Shown here: positions 20,015-29,626 of the stretch, in pieces | Layout: the number at the start of each line of letters is the position of its first letter | Position numbering within the stretch: the stretch's first letter is position 1 | Assembly (NCBI RefSeq): GCF_035917235.1 | Contig: NZ_CP108423.1 | Coordinates: 1,364,001 to 1,428,000, forward strand | Origin: Streptomyces sp. NBC_01294 | Lineage (GTDB): Bacteria > Actinomycetota > Actinomycetes > Streptomycetales > Streptomycetaceae | Length of the DNA stretch: 64,000 bases | Direction: 5' to 3' | Notes under the pieces: model-generated | Database searches by the model: none | Told to the model about the DNA's origin: nothing | What the model saw: the letters and a program-made list of their open reading frames with translations, nothing else | Position numbers and translations under genes: made by a program

Positions 20015-21610
20015 ATGCACAACGAGGAATCCGAGACCGTGACGGACAGCACGCTCGCCGCCACCACCGAGGACACGGCCACCACCGCGGGCATGGCCAC
20101 GACCGCGGCCACCACCGCGGCCGCACCGGGTGCACCGGCCGGGGAACGGCTGATCGCCGGCCGCTACCGGCTGCTGTCGCGGCTCGGCGAGGGCGGTATG
20201 GGCACCGTGTGGCGGGCCCGCGACGAGACGCTGCACCGCGAGGTCGCCGTCAAGGAGGTCCGGGCCCCGGCCCACCTGCGGGCCGGCGACATCGCGCGGA
20301 TGTACAGCAGGCTGGAGCGGGAGGCGTGGGCGGCGGCCCGGATACCCGACCGCAACGTGGTGACGGTCCACGACGTGGCCATGGACGACGACCGGCCCTG
20401 GATCGTCATGGAACTGATCCGCGGCCAGTCGCTGGCCGATCTGCTGCGTGCCGAGGGGCCGCTGACGCCGCGCCACGCCGCGCACATCGGCGCGGAGGTG
20501 CTGAGCGCGCTGCGCGCCGCGCACGCCGTCGGGGTGGAGCACCGCGACGTGAAGCCGGCGAACGTGCTGATCGCCGAGGACGGGCGGGTGGTGCTCAGCG
20601 ACTTCGGCATCGCGATGGTCGAGGGCAGCACCGCGCTGACCATGACCGGCGAGGTGGTCGGCTCCCCCGAGTACCTGCCCCCGGAGCGGGCGCTGGGCCG
20701 CCCCTCGGGCCCCGAGTCGGACCTGTGGTCCCTCGGCGTGACGCTGTACGCGGCCGTGGAGGGGATCTCCCCGTTCCGGCAGGACACCGCACTGAGCACC
20801 CTGCGGGCCGTCGTGGACGAGGAACCGCCGGTGCCGGTCCGGGCCGGCCCGCTCGCCCCGGTCATCGCCGGGCTGCTCCGCAAGGACCCGGCCGAGCGGA
20901 CCCCCGCCGCCGAGGCCGCCGAGGCCCTGCGGGGCATCGCCCACGAGCCCGACGCCACCACGACCGCCACGCGCGCCCTGTCGACCCCCGCGGAATCCGC
21001 GGAACCCGAACCCGAACCCGCTGAACCCGCCACGGTGGCGAGACCCGTCGCCGCGGCGGCGCCGGCCGGCACCGCCGCGGAGCCCGCGACGGCGGCGGCG
21101 ACAGCGGCTCCCGTCACGCCGGCGCACGAGTCGCCCGCGCACGCCACACCCGCGGCCCCGCCCCGCAAGCGCCGTACGGCGGCCTTCGTCGCGGCTGGCG
21201 CGGCCGCCTGCGTACTGGTCTCCGCCGGGCTGGTCTACGCCCTCGACCGCAACGACGAGGACTCCGCGCCGATTTCGGGCGTACGGATGTCGGTGGCGGG
21301 CGCGAACACCACCTACACCGGCAGCTGCCCGACCCCCGAGAGCAAGGCCCCGGCGTTCACCGCGACCTTCACCGCCTCCGAGCCGACCCTGATCTCCTAC
21401 CGCTGGGTGTCCGGCGACGGCTCGGTGGTGGATCCGCACTGGCGCACCCTGTCCATCGGGGACAAGGCCAACCCCACCAAACACGACACCGTACGGCTGA
21501 CGACCTGGGCCAAGACCGGCACCCTGACCACGGGGATGGCCGTGGAACTCCAGAGCCCCACCCGCACCACCTCCAACCCGGTCCCCTTCTCCATCACCTG
21601 CACCGGCTGA
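20015..21610 (+). CDS. Receptor-like Ser/Thr protein kinase
   Basis: The 531-residue kinase has a PknB-like domain at about 50-305, with RLGEGGMGTVW, VAVKEV, HRDVKPANVL, SDFGIA and SPEYLPPE. A long Ala/Pro/Glu-rich linker follows, then a membrane helix at about 390-410. The extracytoplasmic domain of about 115 residues contains paired Cys (SCPTPES and the terminal SITCTG). The threonines before the kinase domain are many and could be autophosphorylation sites. The ATG at 20015 has GGGAG ten bases upstream. A GTG at 20039 is an alternative. It is divergent from the FHA-flavoprotein, its likely partner. Confidence 0.92.
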   Translation: MHNEESETVTDSTLAATTEDTATTAGMATTAATTAAAPGAPAGERLIAGRYRLLSRLGEGGMGTVWRARDETLHREVAVKEVRAPAHLRAGDIARMYSRLEREAWAAARIPDRNVVTVHDVAMDDDRPWIVMELIRGQSLADLLRAEGPLTPRHAAHIGAEVLSALRAAHAVGVEHRDVKPANVLIAEDGRVVLSDFGIAMVEGSTALTMTGEVVGSPEYLPPERALGRPSGPESDLWSLGVTLYAAVEGISPFRQDTALSTLRAVVDEEPPVPVRAGPLAPVIAGLLRKDPAERTPAAEAAEALRGIAHEPDATTTATRALSTPAESAEPEPEPAEPATVARPVAAAAPAGTAAEPATAAATAAPVTPAHESPAHATPAAPPRKRRTAAFVAAGAAACVLVSAGLVYALDRNDEDSAPISGVRMSVAGANTTYTGSCPTPESKAPAFTATFTASEPTLISYRWVSGDGSVVDPHWRTLSIGDKANPTKHDTVRLTTWAKTGTLTTGMAVELQSPTRTTSNPVPFSITCTG

Positions 21611-21659
21611 CCCCGGCCGGCACCGGCACCGAGTACGGGGTACCGGGTACCGGCCGGGG
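21611..21659. terminator. Bidirectional hairpin between kinase gene and LLM 3' remnant
   Basis: CCCCGGCCGG (21611-21620) pairs with CCGGCCGGGG (21650-21659), and the loop contains further complementary GGTACC-type pieces. It sits between two convergent stop codons (21610 and 21668), as expected for a shared terminator. This suggests that the LLM gene originally ended here. Confidence 0.6.
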
Positions 21660-21667
21660 AGGGTCGG

Positions 21668-22068
21668 TCAGTCCCGCAGGACCGGAATGATGTGCTGGCC
21701 GTACGCGTCGATCGTGGCCTCCCGCGCGTCGTGCATGTCGTACACGGCGAACTGGTCGACGCCGAGGTCGCGCAGGGCCCGCAGCTTCTCGATGTGGGCC
21801 TCGGGCGGGCCCAGCAGGCAGAAGCGGTCGACGATCTCGTCGGGGACGAAGTCCGTGGACGGGTTCCCGGCGCGGCCGTGGTGGCTGTAGTCGTAGCCCT
21901 GGCGGGCCTTGATGTACTCGGTGAGCTCGTCCGGGACCATCGAGGAGTGCTCGCCGTAGCGGGTCACGAGGTCGGCGACGTGGTTGCCGACCATCCCGCC
22001 GAACCAGCGGCACTGGTCACGGGCGTGCGCGAGTTCGTCGCCCACGTACGCGGGGGCCGCCACACAGA
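21668..22068 (-). pseudogene. 3' remnant of F420-dependent LLM oxidoreductase gene
   Basis: The frame encodes the last ~133 residues of the same luciferase-like monooxygenase that is complete at 30934-31932. DNA identity is essentially complete from 21692 to 22068, with one difference visible (T at 22035 for G at 31298). Upstream the homology stops abruptly at 22068, where a methyltransferase fragment begins, so there is no complete gene. The C-terminus here reads HIIPVLRD, while the intact copy ends HVIPLFS. The remnant sits at the shared terminator next to the kinase gene, so it probably keeps the ancestral 3' end. Confidence 0.9.
21692..22068 (+). repeat. Island-flanking direct repeat, left copy (377 bp)
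   Basis: This segment repeats at 30955-31331 in the same orientation with an offset of 9,263 bases. I found one mismatch in the comparison. The homology ends sharply on both sides. It marks the left border of the accessory island. Confidence 0.93.
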
Positions 22069-22317
22069 ACTGGAACAGCCCCGGCTACACCAACGCGCTC
22101 AGTGCGGGCCGGGGCGAAATCTTTCTGCGCGATGGCACCGGATGGGTTTTGCCGCTGGACATCGGACGCTGGTCCGCGGGGGCAGATGCCTGCGACATGA
22201 CCGTGGTGCGCCGGTGCGCCAGAGCGGTTCTGGACATCGGCTGCGGACCGGGACGGCTGGTGGAGCGCGGGCACGAGGTGCTGGGCATCGACATCTCCCT
22301 GCCGGCCGTCGATGCGA
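22069..22317 (+). pseudogene. SAM-dependent methyltransferase, N-terminal fragment
   Basis: Directly after the repeat the + frame reads as the start of an actinobacterial class I methyltransferase. The pieces are a 'GRGEIFLRDGTG' type lead, LPLDIGRW, VLDIGCGPGRLV (the SAM-binding motif I) and GHEVLGIDIS. About five residues normally found between GRLV and RGHEV are missing. The frame then breaks into transposase sequence, leaving no C-terminal half. It is a non-functional remnant, probably truncated on both sides. Confidence 0.75.
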
Positions 22318-22527
22318 CGGCTGGGCAACCGGCACCGCCTCTCACGAGGCGGCGACCGAGCAGCCAACGCCGCCCTCTACCGCATCGCATTGCTCCGCAT
22401 GTCCGCAGACTCCCGCACCCGCGAGTACGTGGCACGACAATAGCCGCCGGCCGCACGAAGAAGGAGATCATCCGGCTCCTGAAGCGAGCCATCGCCCGAG
22501 AGATGTTCCGCTGTCTGACCACCACGG
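22318..22527 (+). mobile_element. IS110/IS116/IS902-family transposase, C-terminal remnant
   Basis: The frame beginning at 22318 encodes NRHRLSRGGDRAANAALYRI and REYVARQ, then meets TAG. Shifting frame continues with GRTKKEIIRLLKRAIAREMF. Together these match the C-terminal transposase_20 region of IS110-type enzymes, broken by a small indel near 22440. Only the last ~70 residues survive, so it cannot be active. Confidence 0.75.
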
Positions 22528-22534
22528 GGCGCCG

Positions 22535-22783
22535 GAAGCTGGGTGGGGAGGGGACCGGCCAGTACGACCGGCCGGGTTTTGCGCAGCCGGATCAGCTGGG
22601 TCAGGAAAGACGAGTCCGCCAACACGACGCGTGTGACATCGAATACCAGCCGCTCCGCCGCGGAGGCTTCCGCTAGCAGGCCGTCGCGAGCACGCCGACT
22701 GTTTCAAGGGCGAATTCCCTCGCGCAGGCGATGATGATCGGACCGTTCGCAACAGGCCTGACCGCCAGCTCCGGCCGTTTCAT
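22535..22783 (-). pseudogene. STAS-domain protein remnant, frameshifted
   Basis: An ATG at 22783 opens MKRPELAVRP, PIIIACAREFALETVGVLAT and then TAG. In the next frame it continues LAEASAAERLVFDVTRV, LADSSFLTQLIRLRKTRP and VVLAGPLPTQL. Both halves match actinobacterial anti-sigma-factor antagonists, where DSSFL carries the phosphorylatable Ser. An indel between the halves and loss of the C-terminus at the transposase remnant make it non-functional. Confidence 0.7.
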
Positions 22784-22982
22784 AAAGGCCCCGGCCCCTC
22801 ACTTTTCACGGCGCACATGGCCATCGAGACCGCGGTCAAGAACCGTGTAGCAGGGTCGACGCCCTCGGGGCAGGGTTACTCGATCGACTACACCACGCAC
22901 CGGGACACCATCTGCGTTGACCAGGGATTCTGTCGGTATGGTCACCACGTCGACTTGTGCCCCATATCACATCATTCCATGA

Positions 22983-22996
22983 ATGCCATATGGCAT
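22983..22996. promoter_or_regulatory. Perfect 14-bp palindrome upstream of the RHS gene
   Basis: ATGCCATATGGCAT is self-complementary over all 14 bases. It lies about 95 bases before the RHS start in an unusually AT-rich gap (22784-23090) that has no convincing gene. It may be an operator for the RHS transcription unit. Confidence 0.4.
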
Positions 22997-23090
22997 CTAT
23001 GTCGCTTTTGCGCCCTGGCTGCTCTTCGGAACTCGGTTAACTTCATCCGGCACTCTGCACGTAGTGCAACAAGCAACTCACCGAGGGAAC

Positions 23091-26000
23091 ATGAGCGACA
23101 ATCAGCTCGACCCCGCGCCAGAGCGCGGGCGGCTGTGGTCAGGGAGAAGTCTGCGAACTATCGCAGGCGGCGTCTCTCTGGCCATGGCGATAGCCGTCCT
23201 TGACATATCCACCGCTGCGGCGGCAGTCGAGAAGGGTCAACTGGCGGCGCAGAACGGCCCGAAGGTCACCCATGCAGCCGACATCGCTTCCGCCGGCGTC
23301 GCGGCCAGGTTGTCCGGTCAGCGGGTGGAGGCGCTCTCCGAGCGTACGGAGACCTCCACCACCTGGGTCAACAAGGACGGGTCCCTGACGAGCGAGGTAT
23401 CGGCAGGCCCGGTGCGCTTCAAGGACCCGACTACCGGTGACTGGCGGGACGTGGACATCACGCTCGCCTCCTCCCCCGACGGCTCGGTCGCCTCGAAGGC
23501 TCACCCCCGCGGCCTGAAGCTGTCCGGTGCGGTAAGTCAGTTACGCAAGTCCGGCCAGGCGGCTCCGTCCCTGCGCTCGGCTCAGACAGCAGCCGCCACC
23601 GACCTGGTCACCCTCGGCCAGGGCGACGAGGCGATCACCCTGCAGTGGCGCGGCAGTCTGCCGGCGCCGAAGCTGGACGGCACCCTGGCCACCTACGAGA
23701 ACGCCGTGACCGGTGCGAACGTGGTCGTGGAGGCCACTCGTACCGGCTTCGAACAATTCGTCGAGGTCAAGAACCGTCCCGAGCCGGGCTTCTCGTACAC
23801 CCTGCCGCTGCGTACCAAGGGTCTGAAGGCCGAGCAGCAGCCGGACGGCAGCGTGCTGTTCACCGACAAGAAGTCGAACAAGACCGCGACCATGCCCGCA
23901 CCCGTCATGTGGGACTCGAGCGTGGATGCCGCCTCCGGCGAGCACACCCGTCGGGCCAAGGTCGACATGAAGGTCGTCAAGACCTCCGGCGGCATCGACC
24001 TGGTGATCACTCCGGACGCGGGATTCCTGGCCGACCCTGCCACCAAGTACCCGGTCACCGTCGACCCGTCGACGTCCGCGCTGGGCAACCTGTTCGACAC
24101 ATACGTCCAGCAGGGCGAGACCGTCGACTGGTCCAACGACACCGAACTGGACTTCGGAAACCCGGGTACGAAGAACGCCAACGGCACCTTCCGCACCGCG
24201 CGTTCCTTCATCACCTGGAACACTGCCCCGGTCTCCGACGCGCTGATCTCCAGTGCCCAGCTGTCGCTGTGGAACTTCCACTCCGGGAACACCGACTGCT
24301 CGGCCCAGCCCTGGGAGGTGTGGACCTCCAACGGCCCCACCACCGCTTCGCGCTGGACGAACCAGCCGGCGATGGTGGACAAGTTGGCAACCTCCACCCA
24401 GACCAAGGGCAACCCCGGCTGCGGATCCCAGCCCGACGGCTGGATCAACGCGGACGTCACCAGCCTGGTCCAGCACTGGGCCAACAACAAGTGGACGTTC
24501 TCCAGCATGGGCCTGCGCGCCACTGACGAGAACAACACCAAGCAGTGGAAGCGCGTCAACTCCGCCAACGCCTCCGCCAACGTCCCCAAGCTGACCGTCA
24601 CCTACAACTACCGGCCGAGGACCGGCACCAAGCAGGAGGTCGGTCCGCCGTTCTTCTCCTACGGCGGTGTCTACTCGGTCAACACCGTGACCCCGATCCT
24701 TCGCGACACGTTCATCGATGCCAACGGTGACACTGTCCAGGGCGCCTACCAGATCTTCGACGCGGCGAGCGACACCCAGGTCGGCGACGTCCTGCGCTCC
24801 GCCTTCGTGCCGTCCGGTCAGGCCGCGCCGGTGACCGTCCCCGCCGGGGTGCTCACCAGCGGCAAGACGTACAAGTTCCGTTCGTCCCCGTACGACGGCA
24901 CCCACTACAACCTGGGCTGGTCGGCCTGGAAGACCTTCACGGTCGACACCGCTGCACCCTCCGCACCCACGGGTCTCACCTCGACCGACTACCCGGCCAA
25001 TGCCTGGGTCAAGGGCGCCGGCCAGAGCGGCAGCTTCAGCGTGACCCCGCCGGGCGGCGGCGACCACAACTGGCTGGAATGGTCGCTGGACGGCGCCACC
25101 TGGACCAAGGTGCCCACCGATGGAGCCTCCGGGACCAAGGCCATAGCGGTCGCACCGCCCAAGGACGGCACCCACACTCTCCAGGTCCGGGCGGTCGACA
25201 AGGCCGACAACAAGTCCGACGCCGTGTCCTACACCTTCCACGCGGGCCCCGGCGGGTTCGTACAGCCGGTCGCCGGCGAGCGCACCGCTCGCCGCCTGTC
25301 CCTCGTCGCCGAAGCCGACGGCGGCAAGTTCAACAACGTCTCCTTCTCGTGGCGGCGCTCCGAGGCCGACCCCTGGGTCCAGATCCCAACGGGCCACGTC
25401 ACCTCCGGCGGAACCCCGCTCACGGCCTGGCCCGTACCGATGACGGACGGCAAGAACGCGCCGCTGGCATGGAACGCGACCGACACCGTCAACCCCGATG
25501 GCACCGCGCAGATCAAGGCTGACTTCACCGGCCCGAACTCTGCTTCCGCCGCTACCGAGCCCCTCACCGTCGTGGTGGACCGCAACGCGAGCGGCGCGGC
25601 CACGGACGAGGTGGGTCCCGGCACCGTCAACCTGCTGACGGGTGACTTCGCTCTGTCCGGCACCGATGTCTCCGCCTTCGGGCTGTCGGTCACCCGGACC
25701 GCTTCCTCCCGGACCCCGGACAAGGGGGCCAAGCAGGAGGGCCAGGCGTCGATCTTCGGCAAGGAGTGGGTGTCCGGTACCACGGCCGAGTCCGAGGAGT
25801 CGCAGTACGCGAACCTTCGCAGGATCTCCGACACTGCCGTCGATGTGCTCGACCCCGACGGCAACGCTGTCCACTTCACCGCCAACACGGCGAAGAACGG
25901 CTGGATCCCCGAGCCGGGCTCCGAGGACCTCACCCTCACCGGCAGCGTGAGCGGCAACTTCACGCTGTCCGACACGGACGGCACGGTAACGGAGTTCACC

Positions 26001-29000
26001 CGCATCGACCCTGCCGCCAGCACCTGGCAGGTCACCTCCACGCTGCTGAACGGGCTGGCCAACACCACGACCACGGTCGTCTCTGAGACGGTGACGGTGG
26101 ATGGCAAAAAGCTCGCCCGTCCCAAGCGGGTGATCGCCCCCACCTCGGCTGCCTCGGCCGCCACGTGTACCGCGACTCCTACCACGAAGGGCTGCCGGGC
26201 ACTGGAGTTCGCGTACGCAGATTCCACCACGGCCACTGACCTGGTCTTCGGTAACTTCACCGGCCAGGTGCGGGAGATCCGTCTGTGGTCCACCGAGCCG
26301 GGTGCCGCGAACGCCACCTCCAAGGTGGTGCAGACGTACCTCTATGACAAGAACGGCCAGCTGCGCCAGGCGTGGAATCCGCAGCTGAGCGCCGGGCTGA
26401 AGACGGAGTACGCCTACGACACCGCAGGCAGGGTCACCGGTCTCACCCCGTCCGGAGAGCTGCCGTGGTCTTTCACCTACGGTCAGGCGGGCAATGCTGC
26501 CACCGCCGGTGACGGCATGCTCCTGAAGGCGTCCCGCTCGGGCCTCAAGCAGGGCACCAACGACGTGCTGGAAGGCGCCGCCGTCACCTCGGTCGTCTAC
26601 GACGTCCCGTTGACCGGGGCCAAGGCCCCGCACGCCATGGGTTCCGCCGACGTGAAGGCCTGGGGGCAGAACGACGCCCCGACCGACGCGGCTGCCGTGT
26701 TCCCCGGGGACTCTGTGCCCTCCTCCCACTCGGGCGATGCCCTGACGAGCTCGTCCTACCAGCGAGCCGACATCACGTACATGAACGTCTCCGGACGTTC
26801 GGTGAACACGGCCAAGCCCGGTGGGCACATCACCACGACCGAGCACGACCGCTTCGGCAACAGCGTGCGCGAGCTCTCGGCCTCGAACCGGTCCCTCGCG
26901 CTCGGCGTGACCGCCGAGGACCGCGCCGCGCAGAACGATCTCGGCATAGCCTCCCTGCCTTCGGCGGAGCGGGCCGTCCTGCTGTCCACCTCGTCGGTCT
27001 ACGACGCGGCGGGTGACCGTGAACTGGAAGAGTTCGGACCCCTGCGGCGGATCGAGCTCACTGCCGACCTGAAGTCCGGCACGACCGTGCTCGCCCCGGC
27101 CGGCACGTCGGCCACAGCGCGTAGCTGGACGACCAACGAGTACGACGCGGGTCGCCCCACGGACGGCACCGCGAAGGTCAAGGACCAGCCGACCAGGGTC
27201 ACCACGGGGGCGCAGGTGCGTGAGCACCCGTCCGTGCAGGGCGAGCCTCGGGTCACCCAGACCGAGTACGACTGGGCCAAGGGTCTGCCCACGAAGTCCA
27301 TCAAGGACCCGGGCGGTCTCGCGATCACGACGACCACCGAATACGACTCCCAGGGCCGCGTCACCAAGCAGCTGCTGCCCGGATCCAACGGCACCGACGC
27401 CGGCACCCGTGTGACCACGTACTGGTCCGCGACCGGCATCGGCACCTGCCAGGGCCGTCCCGAATGGGCGGACCAGATCTGCTCGACCGGACCTGCCGGA
27501 GCGATCACCGGCGGCGGTTCTCACCCGAGCCAGCTGCCGACCTCCACCGTCGAGTACAACTGGTGGGGCACCGCGGCCAAGACGACCGAGACCGCGAACG
27601 GCGTCACCCGCACCACCACGACCACCTACGACAACGCGGGCCGTCCCACGGTCGTAGCAGTCACGGGCGGGGTCGGCCAGGCCGTCCCGACCACCACGAC
27701 CGAGTACGACCCGGCCAGCGGCCGCGCCGTCAAGGTCACCTCGGACACAGGCGGCACCATCGTCAAGTCCTTCGACAAGCTCGGCCGCCAGACTTCCTAC
27801 ACGGACGCCGACGGCGGCACGACGACCACCGAGTACGACCTTCTCAACCGTCCGGTCAAGACGGCTGACAACAGCCCGTCCACCGCTGCCTACACCTACG
27901 ATCACGCTGTCGAGCCTCGCGGCCTGGCAACGAAGATCACTGACTCAATCGCAGGCGCCTTCCAGGCCACCTACGACGCCGACGGCTCCGTCAGCAGCGA
28001 GAAGCTGCCGGGCGGATACACACTGAAGGTGGAAGAAGACACCACCGGCAGCCCGCTGAAGCGGACCTACACGCGCGACAGCGACAATATCGTCGTACTC
28101 TCCGACAGGGTTTCCGAGTCCATCCACGGCCAGGTCACCAAGCACGCCGGCTGGTCCGGTCAGTCCTACGGCTACGACGCCATCGGGCGACTGACCTCCG
28201 TCGAGGACACCGCGGACACCATCTGCACGAAGCGGACCTACGCCTTCGACAACCGCACCAACCGCACGGCTCTCACCTCCGCAGCCGGCACCCCCGGCGC
28301 GGACTGCCCCCTCACCGGGGGCACGACCACCACCCACAGCTACGACAGCGCCGACCGGCTCCTGGACAGCGGCTACACCTACGACGCCTTCGGCCGCAGC
28401 ACCACCGTGCCGAACAGCACGGTTTCCTACTACGCCAGCGACATGGTTCACCAGCAGGTCTCCGGCTCCCAGCGGCAGACCTGGCAGCTTGACGCCGCCC
28501 AGCGCCTGCGTTCCTGGAAGACCGAAACGGGAAGCGGCTCCTCCTGGACCCAGACCGGCTCCAAGGTCAACCACTACGACGGTGACGGGGACAACCCCCG
28601 CTGGATCACCGAGGACGCGGCGACCGGCTCGCTGACCCGAAACGTGGACTCAGCCTCCGGCGACCTGGCGGCCACCACCAGCAAGACCGGTGACACCGTC
28701 CTGCAGCTCACCAACATCCACGGTGACGTCGCTCTCCAGCTCCCGCTCGATGCCGGTCAGGCACCGGTGGCGCTGGACAACGACGAGTACGGCAACGCAC
28801 GGACCGGACAGTCGGCCACCCGCTACAACTGGCTCGGAGGCAAGCAGCGCTCCAGCGAGACCCTCTCGGGCCTCATGCTGATGGGCGTCCGGCTCTACAA
28901 CCCGACCAGCGGTCGCTTCCTGTCCACCGACCCGGTCTACGGCGGCGGCGACAACGCCTACGGATACCCGGGCGACCCCGTCAACCAGTTCGACCTCGAC

Positions 29001-29390
29001 GGCAGGTTCTGGGGTTCGATCAAGAAGTGGGTGCGAGAGCAGAAAAGGTCCCACGCCAGTCTCGACATGGCGTACTCCGCCACGAGGTTCGGCCTGGGAA
29101 TCGCATCCTTCCGGTACGGCGGCCCCGTCATCAAGGGAGCATCGCGACTGCGCTGGCGCCACGTGAGGCACCCCATCCGCACCGCGAAGTACATCAGGCG
29201 GGCCTGCAACACGTGGGGACGATGCGCACTCACAGGGTTCGCGATTTCTCGTTCATCGCGCACCTACTGGCACGGACGCAACACCTACCGCCACGCGAAC
29301 CGGTACATCGGCAACTTCTACGGACGAATGCTGAACTCCATGTCCCCTACATCCCGCTACCGCTCTCGTAAGTGGAAGGGATACTTCTAG
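23091..29390 (+). CDS. Secreted RHS/YD-repeat protein, candidate polymorphic toxin
   Basis: The 2,099-residue protein starts at ATG 23091 with GAGGG just upstream. An N-terminal signal sequence (hydrophobic core at about 25-42, ending in STAAAA) suggests Sec export. A DNRLRE-type domain lies at about 335-508 and an Ig-like segment at about 620-720. The RHS entry motif VNLLTGDFALS is near 845. YD repeats (YDTAGRV, YDSQGRV, FDKLGRQ, YDAIGRL) then run to the shell-closing motif GVRLYNPTSGRFLSTDP and DPVNQFDLDGR, ending at residue 1972. The last 127 residues (1973-2099) are Arg/Tyr/Trp-rich with one semi-hydrophobic stretch, match nothing I recognise and are the presumed toxic payload. The next gene is the candidate immunity gene. 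Confidence 0.92.
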   Translation: MSDNQLDPAPERGRLWSGRSLRTIAGGVSLAMAIAVLDISTAAAAVEKGQLAAQNGPKVTHAADIASAGVAARLSGQRVEALSERTETSTTWVNKDGSLTSEVSAGPVRFKDPTTGDWRDVDITLASSPDGSVASKAHPRGLKLSGAVSQLRKSGQAAPSLRSAQTAAATDLVTLGQGDEAITLQWRGSLPAPKLDGTLATYENAVTGANVVVEATRTGFEQFVEVKNRPEPGFSYTLPLRTKGLKAEQQPDGSVLFTDKKSNKTATMPAPVMWDSSVDAASGEHTRRAKVDMKVVKTSGGIDLVITPDAGFLADPATKYPVTVDPSTSALGNLFDTYVQQGETVDWSNDTELDFGNPGTKNANGTFRTARSFITWNTAPVSDALISSAQLSLWNFHSGNTDCSAQPWEVWTSNGPTTASRWTNQPAMVDKLATSTQTKGNPGCGSQPDGWINADVTSLVQHWANNKWTFSSMGLRATDENNTKQWKRVNSANASANVPKLTVTYNYRPRTGTKQEVGPPFFSYGGVYSVNTVTPILRDTFIDANGDTVQGAYQIFDAASDTQVGDVLRSAFVPSGQAAPVTVPAGVLTSGKTYKFRSSPYDGTHYNLGWSAWKTFTVDTAAPSAPTGLTSTDYPANAWVKGAGQSGSFSVTPPGGGDHNWLEWSLDGATWTKVPTDGASGTKAIAVAPPKDGTHTLQVRAVDKADNKSDAVSYTFHAGPGGFVQPVAGERTARRLSLVAEADGGKFNNVSFSWRRSEADPWVQIPTGHVTSGGTPLTAWPVPMTDGKNAPLAWNATDTVNPDGTAQIKADFTGPNSASAATEPLTVVVDRNASGAATDEVGPGTVNLLTGDFALSGTDVSAFGLSVTRTASSRTPDKGAKQEGQASIFGKEWVSGTTAESEESQYANLRRISDTAVDVLDPDGNAVHFTANTAKNGWIPEPGSEDLTLTGSVSGNFTLSDTDGTVTEFTRIDPAASTWQVTSTLLNGLANTTTTVVSETVTVDGKKLARPKRVIAPTSAASAATCTATPTTKGCRALEFAYADSTTATDLVFGNFTGQVREIRLWSTEPGAANATSKVVQTYLYDKNGQLRQAWNPQLSAGLKTEYAYDTAGRVTGLTPSGELPWSFTYGQAGNAATAGDGMLLKASRSGLKQGTNDVLEGAAVTSVVYDVPLTGAKAPHAMGSADVKAWGQNDAPTDAAAVFPGDSVPSSHSGDALTSSSYQRADITYMNVSGRSVNTAKPGGHITTTEHDRFGNSVRELSASNRSLALGVTAEDRAAQNDLGIASLPSAERAVLLSTSSVYDAAGDRELEEFGPLRRIELTADLKSGTTVLAPAGTSATARSWTTNEYDAGRPTDGTAKVKDQPTRVTTGAQVREHPSVQGEPRVTQTEYDWAKGLPTKSIKDPGGLAITTTTEYDSQGRVTKQLLPGSNGTDAGTRVTTYWSATGIGTCQGRPEWADQICSTGPAGAITGGGSHPSQLPTSTVEYNWWGTAAKTTETANGVTRTTTTTYDNAGRPTVVAVTGGVGQAVPTTTTEYDPASGRAVKVTSDTGGTIVKSFDKLGRQTSYTDADGGTTTTEYDLLNRPVKTADNSPSTAAYTYDHAVEPRGLATKITDSIAGAFQATYDADGSVSSEKLPGGYTLKVEEDTTGSPLKRTYTRDSDNIVVLSDRVSESIHGQVTKHAGWSGQSYGYDAIGRLTSVEDTADTICTKRTYAFDNRTNRTALTSAAGTPGADCPLTGGTTTTHSYDSADRLLDSGYTYDAFGRSTTVPNSTVSYYASDMVHQQVSGSQRQTWQLDAAQRLRSWKTETGSGSSWTQTGSKVNHYDGDGDNPRWITEDAATGSLTRNVDSASGDLAATTSKTGDTVLQLTNIHGDVALQLPLDAGQAPVALDNDEYGNARTGQSATRYNWLGGKQRSSETLSGLMLMGVRLYNPTSGRFLSTDPVYGGGDNAYGYPGDPVNQFDLDGRFWGSIKKWVREQKRSHASLDMAYSATRFGLGIASFRYGGPVIKGASRLRWRHVRHPIRTAKYIRRACNTWGRCALTGFAISRSSRTYWHGRNTYRHANRYIGNFYGRMLNSMSPTSRYRSRKWKGYF

Positions 29391-29419
29391 CAGACTGACC
29401 ACACATCGGAACGGCTGAC

Positions 29420-29605
29420 ATGACCACCAGAATCAAACCGCCCACCGAGATCCTCGGAATCTGGGCGATAGCAGCAGTGCTTACGCTGGACGACATCGAG
29501 GAATTCACCCTCGTTCCGCTGCTGCTGAAGGCGGTCTTCATCGCCATCACGGTAGCGGCCGCACGGCAGACCATCGCCTACATCAAGGCTCGCAGAAGCT
29601 CCTGA
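29420..29605 (+). CDS. Small two-helix membrane protein, candidate immunity protein
   Basis: This 61-residue protein begins 29 bases after the RHS stop on the same strand. It has two hydrophobic stretches, about 9-24 (ILGIWAIAAVLTL) and 32-51 (VPLLLKAVFIAITVAAA), separated by an acidic turn DDIEEF. It ends in a basic tail. Its position directly behind an RHS toxin domain and before a strong shared terminator is where immunity genes are found. A membrane immunity protein would suggest a toxin acting at the membrane. This is inference, since I recognise no family. The ribosome binding site is weak (GGA about ten bases upstream). Confidence 0.6.
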   Translation: MTTRIKPPTEILGIWAIAAVLTLDDIEEFTLVPLLLKAVFIAITVAAARQTIAYIKARRSS

Positions 29606-29626
29606 CTAACCGTCGAGCCGTAGCAA

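Noticed and set aside
22817..23203. A 128-codon ORF before the RHS gene
   Set aside because: It overlaps the RHS start out of frame, has no ribosome binding site and has no recognisable features. The region looks like promoter DNA.
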